Source of the DNA: Ipomoea triloba
Lineage: Eukaryota > Streptophyta > Magnoliopsida > Solanales > Convolvulaceae
DNA length: 64,000 nt
Direction: 5' to 3'
NCBI RefSeq assembly: GCF_003576645.1
Contig: NC_044922.1
Location: 20,864,122-20,928,121, forward strand
Every line of letters begins with the position of its first letter. Positions within the stretch are counted from its first letter, which is position 1. Below, in pieces: positions 44,501-56,070 of this stretch. Under the pieces are notes generated by a model. The model was not told the origin of the DNA, searched no databases, and saw only the letters and a list, made by a program, of their open reading frames with translations. The translations under genes were made by a program, and so were the position numbers.

Positions 44501-45729
44501 AGATAACAGTTGATTCTTCAGCCAAAGTCTTTTCTGGCTGAGTTCTTTTTGTCTTATTCTTTGGCCGTTTCAGCTGTTTGGCCTTTCTCATCTTTGATTC
44601 AATCTTCTTCTCCTCTAACTCGTCCTCGTGGTCTGATGAGGATTCGGGTGATTTTGATGATTCTGCACCTTTTGATACTTTATCTTTTGAGGATCTTTTC
44701 CTCTTCTTCTTTTCAGGATTCTTTGAGGAACCCGAGTCATGAGACTTTGATGCTTCGGTGGTTTCTTTCCTACCAGAGTCCTTGGTTGACTTGGACTCAT
44801 CCTTCTTGCTGGGAATCTTCTCTGCGGCTGAAATCTCCTTGGCTTTCCTCTTGTTATAATTTGGAGGATTAGAACCCATGTAAAAATGAGTTCTATGAGT
44901 TGTAGTGCCAGTACGAAGCTTCACTTCCTTGTTCCTCAGTATCAAGCTGATCATAAAACCGTACCCTATGACTTTAATGACCCATCTAGAATCCTCGTCA
45001 ATTCTGATTTTAACATTTTCCCTCAGGAAATCAAAGATGACCCTTGACCAGTCGACAAGATATTTTTCAAGCAGAGAACATAACATCGACTATTTTGTTC
45101 AAAATGTCAATGGTGAACTCATAGTCTAATTTGAGCATTTTCTTCTTTATTGGAAACGACACTGTAGAAGGTTGAGAGTAACCCTTCATCCTCTTCCATA
45201 AACGTTTGTGACTGAATTCCTTTCCAGAGCAATCTCTATGATAATCCGCACTGTAGATAGGAAAATCAAAAGCACTTCTCACATCTTCATGGGTGATAGT
45301 CACGTTGGTTCCATGAACCACAAACCGTATTTCATCAACTCCATTTGAGGTTTGAAGACTGGCATTTATATAGAACTGGGTAACTTCCAAAGGGTACCAG
45401 GCCTTGTGTTTGAATGTCACAAACTTGTACAGGCTGCAATCTTTGAGGCATTGTATCACTTTATTTCCAAAGTCTTTGCTAATAACTCTAGAGATAAAGC
45501 CTTCAGTGTCGAGTATGGATCCCGCCTTAACCATACAGTTCTTGGCATCCTGACCTTCTAAACGATGAAGAAAAAAGTTGAAGATCTTCTTGTCTTCACA
45601 AGGACGGGTTATGACCCGTGGTGGCACAAAAGATGATTTCTTTTTCGGAGTAGTAGGTTTGGGTGATGGCTGATGAACATTAGGCACATCCTCAGATGAT
45701 GAACTTGAGGTATCAGTGCTGGAAGCCAT
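41501..45729 (-). pseudogene. Extra protein region 3' of RNase H, env-like position, frameshifted
   Basis: It starts MASSTDTSSSSSEDV at 45729. A globular segment follows (KIFNFFLHRLEGQDAKN, LYKFVTFKHKAWYPLEVTQF, IRFVVHGTNVTITHEDVRSA) that resembles the domain known as putative plant transposon protein. A frameshift lies near 45080, after which the frame continues to 44145 with a long lysine/serine/glutamate-rich stretch. Further pieces are at 43677-43985, 43347-43664, 41896-42924 (coiled-coil-like: ITKIKKDLKRQKKKASK, RITTLEQKVDRAFSENSV) and 41501-41773. It is probably one former reading frame of well over 1,000 codons. No signal peptide or transmembrane segment was evident by eye, so calling it an envelope protein is not justified; only its position is env-like. 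Confidence 0.6.
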
Positions 45730-45758
45730 GGATGAATATTGAGAAAGGTTTTTGGATA

Positions 45759-47366
45759 GAGTTTTTTCCCAAAATGGTCCCTCGACTATTGCTCATTCTC
45801 AATTTTGCATTTCGACTTTCAATTGCACCTAATGTGGTCCCTTGACTTTCAAAAACTCACCCAATTTGGTCCTCCGTTACATATTCCGTCAAATCAGTGT
45901 TAAAATAGAGGGCATTTTCGTTCATTTACCTATTGTTAGCCTAATAAACATTGAGAAATAGTTGAGGGACCGTTTTGAGAATAGTCAAGGGACCATTTTG
46001 GGAAAAAATATTTTATTTATTTCATTTTTGTTTATTTTCATTTTTTAGACTCTATAAAATTAGAATTTCTATACATTTTTTTTTTACAAATATAAATACT
46101 TAAAATCGTGCAATCCATCCTAAAAATTTTTAACTTTTTTTATAGACTTTTTCCCTCTATCTAAATATACAAACTATTCCTATGCAGATTTACAATAAGT
46201 TTCGTAAATTTTATAAATACTCATTTTTAAGCACCGATTAAAATAATTCTTAGTCACATCCGTAATACTAAATATATTACTTTGGATTTTTTATAAATAA
46301 GATATAATATTATTAAACTCAAATAATTAAAAATAATGTGCGCACATCACAAAAGATTTTAGGATTGACTTAAAAATTAACTATAAATTTTATTGTTGAA
46401 TACAAATTGACAATTATTAAACATTATTTTTAATAATTATTGTGTCCCGTGTAATATACTAAAATTATTAGGTAGGATTTTTATAATTATGGTATAATTT
46501 AATTAAATCAAAATTTTTAAAAATAATGTGTCCACATTACAAAATAAATTATACTTGCCTTAATAATTAATAATTAATTAAAAAAATAAGAAGAGGAAAA
46601 CATATAAAAGATTTCATACAATATCTTAAATAATGTAAAATAATATAAAATTTAATAATTACTTCGAAATCAAATACATAAAATATTGCAGGAAACATTG
46701 ACGAGATTTTACTTTCGGCTCACCTGAGAAGTTTACTAGAAAAATTTAGCTTTCGATCCAATATTTTCCTTACATTTTACACTCTTTGGGTGTCTACGCT
46801 TGAAAAAAAAATATTATTTTCAATGGTAAAAGTAATATTTAATGTGATACATAGTGATTGATTGTTTATGAACATAAAAAATTTAAAAAAAAAAAGAAGA
46901 AGTATATGAGTATTTATGAAATTACGGAACTTATTGTAAAACTTCATAGGAATAGTTTGTATATTTAGAGGGGAAAAGTCTGTAAAGAAAGTTAAAAATT
47001 TTGAGGTTGGATTGCACGATTTTAACTATTTATATTTTGTAAGAAAAAATGTATAGAAATTCTATTTTTATAGAGTGTAAAAAATGAAAATAAACAAAAA
47101 TGAAATAAATAAAGTAGTTTTTCCCAAAATGGTCCCTTGACTATCCTCAAAACGGTCCCTCAACTATTTCTCAATGTTTATTAGGCTAACAATAGGTAAA
47201 TGGACGAAAATACCCTCCATTTTAACACTGATTTGACGGAATATGTAACGGAGGACCAAATTGGGTGAGTTTTTGAAAGTCGAGGGACCACATTAGGTGC
47301 AATTGAAAGTCGAAATGCAAAATTGAGAATGAGCAATAGTCGAGGGACCATTTTGGGAAAAAACTC
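45759..47366. mobile_element. 1.6-kb Mutator-like foldback element with 10-bp target duplication
   Basis: Ends are gagttttttcccaaaatggt and its complement. The arms are inverted for about 450 bp each (45759-46225 and about 46905-47366), including ccctcgactattgctcattc / gaatgagcaatagtcgaggg. It is flanked by a perfect 10-bp direct repeat TTTTTGGATA (45749-45758 and 47367-47376). A 9-11-bp duplication points to the Mutator superfamily. No transposase frame, so non-autonomous. It is inserted 30 bp upstream of the start of the extra frame at 45729. Confidence 0.92.
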
Positions 47367-47376
47367 TTTTTGGATA

Positions 47377-48236
47377 TGAGTGGTGACTTTGGGAGGAAGA
47401 AAGGTTTTGGATGGATAATTTGCTATTGAGGGTAAAAGTGATGGGTTGAGATGAGGGAAGGGTTTATATATGTCAGTGGGAGTGGGTCGGATAGGAGTTG
47501 TGGATACGGGTTGTATTTATATATATAAGACAATATCATTTAATGCCCCTAATATGAAGGGCAAATAAGGAAATAATCCGTATTGATCGGATTAAGCCAC
47601 AAAAGGCACTTCTCCCACTTTGTGAATATGACATTAAATGTGGAGAGAGAATATACTCATACTCCATCTTTTCCATAAATGCTAGTCCTTTCACTTCTGA
47701 CGGTTCGTTAGTTCAAGGATAGTGGAGCGCATGCTCAAATCTCTTCGTCGAATCAGAAATTGACACGTGTTAACACACGACTCCACGTTCTCAATGATAA
47801 ACGGTCATAAACTGTTCGGTTCAATATCCCATCGAAAAATATCCAGAGTATGACAACCAACTCCTCGTGAAGTAAGTCTTCGGTCATTGAGAGCTCGACC
47901 GAGACTTTTAAGATATTCAAACCTTTGCCAAACCATAAACCATAAAAAGGTTTCAATATTCGATTAAGATGATCTCCACAAGTTTTCAGGTAAAAGGATT
48001 CGTGTAGATCTCGGTTTCTTAGCTATAGACCCGAGAACTATGTTACTCCATATTAGGCTTCGGGACAATGTTTCTTCTCTTGTTGGTTCCGATTTATGAC
48101 TGTTATATCAAATAAAGATATAGACGAGAACATAAAACTTCATTTCATTAAAACGGTTGAAACAACAAGATACATTCAAACATCAGAAGAGACATCCAAC
48201 TTTGCCCTGCCTAGCTTTCACCTCGAGGATTAGCAG
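47377..48236. other. Internal non-coding part of the Sirevirus-like element
   Basis: It lies between the foldback and the 48.2-48.9-kb frame. The frame at 47753-47956 has no domain. It probably represents spacer or decayed coding sequence of the element. Confidence 0.5.
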
Positions 48237-48934
48237 TTACTTCCTCACCTTGCCCTTGCCTTTTGCTCTTGCCTTAGCTTGCTTGCTGTTGGCAGTAGAG
48301 AGTAGGCTTTGTCCTTGGCTGCTCTCCGGAGTCGGAGGGCTCTGAACTAGTCGAGCACTTAGGGCTAAGTCCTCGTGAAAGCGGCGCCATTCCCTCACTT
48401 CATGATCCCAAGAGGGAGGTATTGGGGCATAACCCGGTTCATTCTCCTGGACGGAGGACTCGTCAGGAATTTCATATGGCTCTTCCTCGGGCATCTCCTC
48501 AAGATAACGCAGGTAATCTTCGTCATAGTCCTCGACACGATGGTGTTCTTGCCTTGGAGGTGGAGAGTGAACTCCAACATGGTTCTCTTCGTACCATCGC
48601 TGGATCTCGTTCCACTTTCCATTAGTGGAAACGCTAGAGTGAGGTGGAGAGCGTCTTGGTATGAGATCCTGATCTGGCCAAAAGGTTCAGCATCCAGAGG
48701 GGCAAGTCCAGTTGAGTGATAACCTGGAACTGAAAAGGTTGGCTGTTTGGGGGCTTCTTCCGAATCTGATAACTCGAGTGGGAGATTAGAGTTATCTCCT
48801 TCTAGGGGTTGTCCTTTCTCCGCCCTTAGCTTGTTTAGTTTTTCATCTCCAGCCTTCAACAAGAGGCGAAAAGAAAACCTCTTTTTGACTGGTTTTTCCT
48901 CAGAGAGAGTCTTCTTTCCTTTGCCTTTGTCCAT
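48237..48934 (-). pseudogene. Second extra frame of the Sirevirus-like element, frameshifted
   Basis: It starts MDKGKGKKTLSEEKPVKKRF at 48934 and is charged and low-complexity. After a frameshift near 48490 it continues as PEEEPYEIPDESSVQENEPG and ends AKARAKGKGKVRK at 48237. The termini at both ends are rich in lysine and glycine. I do not recognise the family. It lies between RNase H and the larger extra frame, on the same strand. Confidence 0.55.
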
Positions 48935-49194
48935 ACCTACAAAATAGAAGACGACACATGAAAGTAGGAGTTAGGAATACATCCTTCCTTCTTGGACGCG
49001 ATCTATTTATAGGAGGAATTGATGAGTTCTGATTGGTTGAAAGGAACTTGATATGACCGTTCAATGCACAAGCATCCAAAACACTTGATCTTATCTTCTA
49101 TGAGAATCCATGACTTTTGAAATTTATGACTTCATTAAATGCTTTACACAATTTCTGAGGTGAAACGTCTCTTCAGTTAGCAAGGATTCGACTT

Positions 49195-50670
49195 TTAGTT
49201 CATCTCGATCATTCCAAGTTCGTGACGTAGTGTAGAGAATCTTGTCTCGGCAAGCGGTTTTGTAAGGATATCAGCAAGCTGATCATCAGTATTTACATGC
49301 TCTAGTTTGATATCCTTTTTCTCAACATGATCTCTGATGAAGTGATATTTGATATCAATGTGCTTAGTCCTCGAGTGAAGCACAGGATTATGAGTGATTG
49401 CAATAGCACTTGTGTTATCACATAAAATGCTAACTTCTCGTGTTGACACTCCATAATCTTTAAGTTGTTGCACCATCCAAAGTATTTGTGCACAACAGCT
49501 CCCTACTGCTATGTATTCAGCCTCAGCAGTACTCGTGGCAATAGAATTTTGCTTTTTGCTAAACCAAGATACAAGCCTTCCCCCTAAGAATTGGCATGTC
49601 CCAGATGTACTCTTTCGATCAATCTTACATCCGACAAAGTCTGCATCCGAATACCCAACCAAGTCGAAGACTCCACTCCTCGGGTACCAAAGTCCAACAC
49701 TTTGAGTCCCTTTGAGATATCTTAATATCTTTTTGGCTGCACTTAGATGACTTTCCTTAGGATTTGCTTGAAAACGAGCACATACACCTACAGCAAAAGA
49801 TATATCCGGTCTACTGGCCGTCAAATATAGCAAAGAACCAATAATTCCTCGATACTTTTTCTGGTCAACTTCCTTTCCTTCATTATCGATGTTCATTCTT
49901 AACGAAGTGTTCATAGGAATTTTGACCGAGGACTTCCCATCAACTCCAAATTTCTTGATGAGGTCCTTAGTGTACTTGGCCTGATTGATAAATATGCCAT
50001 CACGCTCTTGCTTAACTTGAAGACCAAGAAAGTAATTTAGTTCTCCCATCATACTCATCTCAAACTTTCTTTGCATGAGTTTAGAGAATTTCTCACAAAG
50101 ATTCGGATCAGTGCTACCAAAAATAATGTCGTCCACATAGATTTCAACTAACAGAATGTGGTCTCCATCCTTAATTCTGAATAATGTTTTATCTACTTGT
50201 CCCTTTGTGAAACCACAATTGATAAGGAAACATGATAAAGTATCATACCAAGCCCTTAGTGCTTGTTTTAATCTGTACAAGGCTTTCTTTAGCTTGTAGA
50301 CCTTATCTACTCTTATTTCAGAAATAAAACCAGGTGGTTGCTCGACATAGTCTTCCTCTTCCAAGAGTCCGTTTAAGAAAGCACTCTTGACATCCATTTG
50401 AAATACTTTGAAGTCTTTATAAGCAACATAAGCTAGAAATATTCTGATAGCTTCAAGTCTCGCCACTGGTGCGAAGGTTTCGTCAAAATCAATTCCTTCC
50501 TCTTGACAATAACCATTGGCAACAAGTCGGGCCTTGTTCCTAACAATGATTCCTTGTTCGTTCATCTTGTTTCTGAAAACCCATTTCGTCCCAATGACGT
50601 TTTGATGAGTTGGGCGAGGAACTAACTCCCATACATTGTTCCTCTCAAATTGATGTAACTCATCTTGCAT
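49195..50670 (-). pseudogene. Sirevirus-like reverse transcriptase / RNase H (3' part of pol)
   Basis: An open 491-codon piece. RT motifs run in order: [62 protein letters not shown] and catalytic YVDDIIFGS. RNase H has [37 protein letters not shown] and LADILTKPL. It ends in a normal stop at 49195. The upstream part of the same frame is at 54345-54570, separated by the solo LTR at 50676-54339. Apart from the insertion this domain is well preserved compared with gag and integrase. The methionine at 50670 is an internal codon, not a natural start. Confidence 0.93.
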
Positions 50671-52069
50671 GGCAATGTAACCCCTCGTCTTTCCGATAAG
50701 TCTAAGGGTCGGAAAATATATCTTTAGGCTATGACATTCATAAGATGATCTCCCGATATGTCAAGGGAATTTTTATACGGAGGTATAGTTGTCATTAAGC
50801 TGCGATCGTTCGTGCCGGTCACGAACCGTAAAATTTTCGAGGACGAATTTTCAGCTCGGATTTCCTTAAAAATTGATGATTAGGCATGTTATGACTAAGT
50901 ATGAACTTCCTGCTTAGTTAAGTTGAAATTGGATGAGCTATAAGGGTCGAAATTTATTTCTGATCGTACACCGCGAAATTTCCGCAGTGTACCGAACCTA
51001 GCCCATTTTGGAGCTTTTGACTGGAATAAATTTGTGGTTTCGAAAATTATTCTTTCTGGATTATTTTCCACCGAAACTTTATCTGTTTGGACCACAACTG
51101 ATATGTTGTGGAGATATTTTATTATTTTATTATTTTTTTTCCTAAAGCTTATCCCATAAGTTGGGATTAAATATAAAAGGAATTTTTTTTCCCTTTTCTT
51201 CCCCAAATGCCAAAAAGAGAGAGAGAGAGGTGTGATCATCTTCCACCATTTTTTCTTCCAAAGTTCCATAGCCAAATCCTTCTAAACTTCCAATTTATTC
51301 GGTAAGTTTTCGATATTATTCGGTAGAAAGCTTTGTAATCCTTCCTAGGTTATGAATCTATGTTTAATTTCTTGATACATGATGTTATGGTGTTGATTTT
51401 GAACCTAGGTTTTAAGGTGAAAATTGGGGAAAGGATCCAAAATTGCTTCCTAAGGTGTTAGAAATCCTTTACAAGGTAAGGAATCCCTTAAGTTGGATTA
51501 GTCACTTGAATTTGGATAATTGATTATTTGGTTGAAATATGGTGTTTTTGAGCTTTGGAAATATTTTTTTATACATGTTCATAGCTTGGATATGCATGTA
51601 TATGTTATATTTATGTCCATATGAGCTTATACTTGTGAGAATATTGGAGAAAAATCAGGGTAGTCTCTGGCAGTAACTTCCGAGATTTATTGGGAAAAAT
51701 TGGTAAGGTATTTTGATCCTATTTTTTTTAGACATGTAGTTCTATAAGTGTAGAACCCGCATATAAAATTTCATAATGATCGGAGTAGTATAAGTATGAT
51801 TTTCGAATTTTTCTCCAAAACTGGTCCAGAGAGAGAAAAATTTCCGGACAGCACACTGCCAAGGGCAAAAATGGAATTTTCTGTGTTTATTCGCGAACCA
51901 AAATGACCAAAACTTTTTATGGACATCAAGTACTATAAGTTGGGGTTCTACCATAAAAATTTCAAGTGAAAAAGAGTTCGGGAACTATTTTTACCGGCTC
52001 AATCTTTCGGACTGCGCCAAGCTGAAATTTTCTGAATTACGCTTAGTATGATTATTGATGTGTTAATGA

Positions 52070-52345
52070 TAATTGTGAGTGTGTGTAATATATATATGAT
52101 GTGTGCGTGTGGTATATATATACTGTATATGTATGTGTGTGATATATTTATATATATGAAAATAGTATTACATATTTATATATATTGGATGTGTAGCATA
52201 ACCTACGTATGTGTATATAAGTAATATATACATATTATATATGGTATGAGTATTAAGTATATATATATGTGGTATGTATATATATATACGTGTAATGTGT
52301 GTATTATAATATATGTACATATATGAGTATGTATGTATATTTAAA
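52070..52345. repeat. Imperfect AT/GT dinucleotide-rich tract in the solo LTR
   Basis: Interspersed tgtgtg and tatatata runs over about 275 bases. Confidence 0.85.
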
Positions 52346-52689
52346 TGGAGTGTTGTAATATGTATATATTTGGTATGTGTACCTTAAGTGAATATGCATA
52401 AATATGTGGAAAGTGTTAGGCTTATGTGGTATGCATATATACAAATGTGTAGTGTGATGATGGAAAATGTTTTGAGAAAGATGTTTTGAGAGACGAGACT
52501 TGTGAACCAAGTTGAGAATGGTAATTGTTTTCAAAATAGGGACTTGATTTTGTGGAAAATGTCCAAAAGAAGATGAGAAAGGAGGGGAAATGTTTTTAAA
52601 ACCTTAGTTTCAAGAAGTTAAAGAGGACCTTGTCATTTATATTACCTCGGGCTATAGTACCGATGGTCTTCTTCAATATATGTATGGCA

Positions 52690-52915
52690 GTATACGCCAA
52701 GCCTCTACGTCACTTCGTCAGGCGTAGGGAGTTTCTGCGTCACTCAGTCAGGCGCAGGTTTTATTCATACGTAAAGCGAAGTCTATTCGCCAAGTCTCTA
52801 CGTCACTTCGTCAGGCGTAGGGAGTCTCTACGTCACTTCGTCAGGCGTAGGGAGGCTCTGCGTCACTCAGTCAGGCGCAGGGGAGTTTTCTATATCACTC
52901 AGTCAGGCGTAGGCC
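52690..52915. repeat. 30-bp hairpin-forming tandem units in the solo LTR
   Basis: Six units of about 30 bp: ctacgtcacttcgtcaggcg (then tagggag) in three copies, and ctgcgtcactcagtcaggcg or a variant in the others. Each unit holds an inverted pair (ctacg ... cgtag, or ctgcg ... cgcag), so each can fold into a small stem. Where the first arm changes to ctgcg, the second arm changes to cgcag, so pairing is kept. Arginine-rich frames are by-products. Confidence 0.85.
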
Positions 52916-54344
52916 GTGGGGGTGTGCACACTTAAGTATAGATACTCATGTCATTTTCGGGTTGGTATCAGCTTTATGGACCTAGGTGGGGCCAAACTAG
53001 GGACCATAATGATGAACCTTCGTCCAAGGGATCACGAACGAGACTTGGGGCAGGACCGTAATCCCCATGTCCAGATCCGATTTCGGTCTAGTCAAAGAAA
53101 TTTGTATCCTCAATAAGGTCTCTTGCTTCTAGTCAGAAACTAAGTAACGTTTTCATAATTGAAGACAACTAGAAGTCATAATTGTGGCATTGACATGTGT
53201 GATAGATAGGGATAGTTCTGAAAACCTATCCTGTATGAAAAGAAATCAAAGGCAACCTAGTTTGATAAACTAGGAAGTTTGATAAGGAAATGTGTTGTGA
53301 CTTATATACTCATTATATGCTTGTGATTATATGGCATTAATTGTTGATTGCAGTAATGAAAGGCATGGACACCATATTTGGTAATGTGTATTTACCTTTA
53401 TGAATTATTTGTCAAAACTTTTATCTGATGGAAGTGACAAATGGATTACCTTACTTAGCCGTTGTGCTAATTACACTTCACCGTGTACGTCATTTCAGAT
53501 GTCATCCAGTGAAGGATCCTGTAGCCCGGCAAACACTCCTGATCATGTTTGCCCGGGACCTACTTTTGTTGGTCAGACTTTGCATGACACGCCGGACAGA
53601 GACCCCTATTCTCCACCCGATTCTCAAAGCTCTCCAGACTATACTCCAGCGTCCCCTGACTATACTCCAGCAACCCCAGTCAGCCCAGTCAATCCTTATT
53701 CCTTTTTGGACTTAGTAGATGAGTTAAATGCTCAGTATGGGTACTACCCCATAGAGCTTATTCCCGGTTCTGACCCTATCGAGTTCATTGTCCGTTACCC
53801 GTGTCCGTGGGACTCCGACCCACGAGATTTTCGTGACGAGTGGTCAATGATGTTAGTCGAGTGTCGCTTCCTCGATCACATCATGTGGTTCGAGGGAGAG
53901 TGACACCTCGTTTGGGGCACGTACACCACACCGGTGTACCGAAGTTTGGATTAGAGGGCCAGAGTTGGGAAGTTTTTGGATGGTTTTCTCTTTTTGTGTA
54001 TATATATCTTTTGGTAGCCTTAGTTTTGGCTGGCTCTAGTCTGTTAGGGCAGTGGAGGACCCGAAGTTTGTAAGTAACAGCCGTCGGGCAAATTCTTATA
54101 AACACCTTTTGATATTAATATATATGCCTAGAATATTATATTTTGATGTTTGGGGTGTTGATGTTGAGTGTGTTTCTTTTAGCCTGTGCACTTAGAGTGG
54201 AAGTTTTATCAAAGAGGTGATAGGCTTCACTCTAAGTGTGGCGGTAGCACCCAGTTTACTGCTGTAAGATATATAAGCTTCCACAGCGTTATATTACGCA
54301 TATTGTAATAGTTGTCGGAGCAGAAATTGGGGTGTTACAGGCAA

Positions 54345-54570
54345 TGACCCAATCCGAGTCATTCAATGCTTCGTCTATTGTCTTGGGTTCTATTTGTGAT
54401 ATAAAACATGCCATCATGCATTCACGTATGGATGCACAAGTTCTTACTCCATCGTGTACATCTCCAATAACTTGATCTTGAGGATGATTCCTCAACCACC
54501 TTAGATCTGGTTGAAACGTCGTTGGAGGGGCTCCTTCATCTATAGTAGGAGTGTCTTGAGTGAGTGCATC
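54345..54570 (-). pseudogene. N-terminal part of the interrupted RT frame
   Basis: It contains RECMMACFISQIEPKTIDEA and continues to DSDWVIA, after which the frame resumes at 50670 ([14 protein letters not shown]) across the solo LTR. Its upstream side ends at the stop at 54571-54573. Confidence 0.85.
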
Positions 54571-55640
54571 TTAGTGTATCTCGGGTTGATCTTGTTCAAT
54601 AGGGATATTCTGCAACACTTCGGGAGTATGTGATGTATTGGGTAGATAATTGGAGAAGTCTGGAAAATCATCTTCCTTAGATTCCTTGTCTTCGGATAAA
54701 TCCTCATCTTCTCTTGTCCTCGTATTCTCCTGAATACTTAACTGATCCATGTTGGTTTTCAACTTATTAGCATCATGACTCGAGGAGAGTTCGTCAAAGA
54801 CTACATGAATAGATTCCTCTATCACCATAGTTCGTTTATTTAGAACTCTAAAAGCCTTGCTTTTATCTGAGTATCCTATGAATAGGCCTTCATCCGCACG
54901 TTCATCGAAGGCTTTAAGATGTGTTTTGCCATTGTTATGGATGAAGCATTTACTTCCGAAGATATGAAAATATCTCATTACAGGTTTCTTGCCTTTCCAT
55001 AATTCATAGGGAGTGATCCCATGAATTTTGCAAATTAGAGATCTATTTTGGGTGTAACAGGCTGTATTAACAACTTCAGCCCAAAATCGTTTAGGCAGAC
55101 CTGAGAAGGCAATCATTGATCTTGCCGCCTCTTTGAGAGTTCTGTTCCTTCTTTCAGCAACACCATTTTGCTGAGGAGTTCTTGCTGCCGATAGCTGATG
55201 TAGAATTCCATATTGTCCACAGAATTCTTATATCACCTTATTCACGAATTCAGTTCCTTGATCAGATCGAATCTTGATAATTTTTTAGATCTTTTTCTGT
55301 CTGAAGTCTTCGTAGAAGATCAGGCAGAATCTTTTCAGTCTCATTCTTTTTCCTTAAGAATGATATCCAGGTATACCTCGTGTAGTCGTCTACTACCACA
55401 AGAGTATATTTCCGTCCACTTAAGCTTACTGGATCAACAGGTCCAAATAGATCCATATGAAGTAGACTTAAGGGTCTTGAATTGATATCTATGGATTTGG
55501 ACTTAAACGAAGAATTGATTTGTTTCCCCTTTTTGACAGGCTTCACAAATCTTATCCTTGTCATAAGTCACATTAGGTAGCCCTTCTACCAATTCTTTTC
55601 TTGCAAGCTTGTTGATGGCCTTGAAGTTGAGATGGTTGAG
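54571..55640 (-). pseudogene. Sirevirus-like integrase (broken)
   Basis: Zinc-finger part near 55540-55660 (ICEAC region), then HMDLFGPVDPVSLSGRKYTL and VVDDYTRYTWISFL of the catalytic core. A frameshift lies near 55275, a TAA at about 55230, then SGLPKRFWAEVVNTACYTQN and the C-terminal ELWKGKKPVMRYFHIFGSKC with GYSDKSKAFRV. The stop near 54571 (TAA) and one at about 55639 (TGA, in the WHH..LNH motif) are compatible with C-to-T changes of CAA and CGA. Integrase would join the cDNA to host DNA; this copy cannot. Confidence 0.85.
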
Positions 55641-56070
55641 TCAATGATGCCATTCCCAACTTAGGTCACTTTTGCTTTTGGCAATCAAGCAAGTGTTCGG
55701 CTTCACTGAATCCCATGCAACTACGTACATGTTCTTCCTTCGTCTAGCAGTCAACACAACTTCATGATCTTTTTCTGAAATAACATGACATAAGTCCTTT
55801 GAGAATTCCACTTTGTATCCTTTGTCACAAAATTGACTTGTGCTTAAAAGATTGAATTTCAGTCCTTCAACAAATGATACTTCTTTAATAGTTAGACCAT
55901 TCTTCGTGACATCTCCTATGCCCATGGTTCTTCCACTGGAGTTTCCACCAAAAACAACTTTAGGACCATTCTTCGCTTTGAAATTGCTCAATTCTGACTT
56001 GTCACCAGTCATGTGTCCTGAGCATCCACTGTCTACGTACCATGTGGTCCTGTTATCCTACAACCAAAGG
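55641..56070 (-). pseudogene. Sirevirus-like aspartic protease and GAG-pre-integrase segment
   Basis: The protease motif WYVDSGCSGHMTGD (catalytic DSG) lies at about 56000-56045 and is followed by SFVEGLKFNLLSTSQFCDKG and CLIAKSKSDLSWEWHH. A TAG just upstream of WYVDSG (about 56058) interrupts the gag-protease frame and is compatible with CAG to TAG. Confidence 0.85.

Larger units (their letters stand above)
50676..54339 (+). mobile_element. 3.66-kb solo LTR (Tekay/Del-like gypsy, inferred) in the pol gene
   Basis: It begins TGTAACCCC and ends GGGGTGTTACA, so it has the TG..CA ends of an LTR. It is flanked by a perfect 5-bp direct repeat GGCAA (50671-50675 and 54340-54344). Removing it makes the interrupted RT frame continuous. 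There are no gag-pol remnants and no second LTR, hence solo. LTRs of this size and with TGTAACACCCC-type ends are known in the Tekay/Del chromovirus lineage; that assignment is inference. Inside are AT/GT dinucleotide-rich DNA (52070-52345) and hairpin-forming 30-bp repeats. The orientation is tentative. Confidence 0.88.

Noticed and set aside
41501..45729. Calling the extra frame an envelope glycoprotein
   Set aside because: No signal peptide or transmembrane segment was visible; only the position matches the env-like genes of Sireviruses.
48157..48947. Plus-strand frames opposite the extra retroelement frame
   Set aside because: The minus-strand frame fits the element's coding strand; plus-strand frames lack domains.
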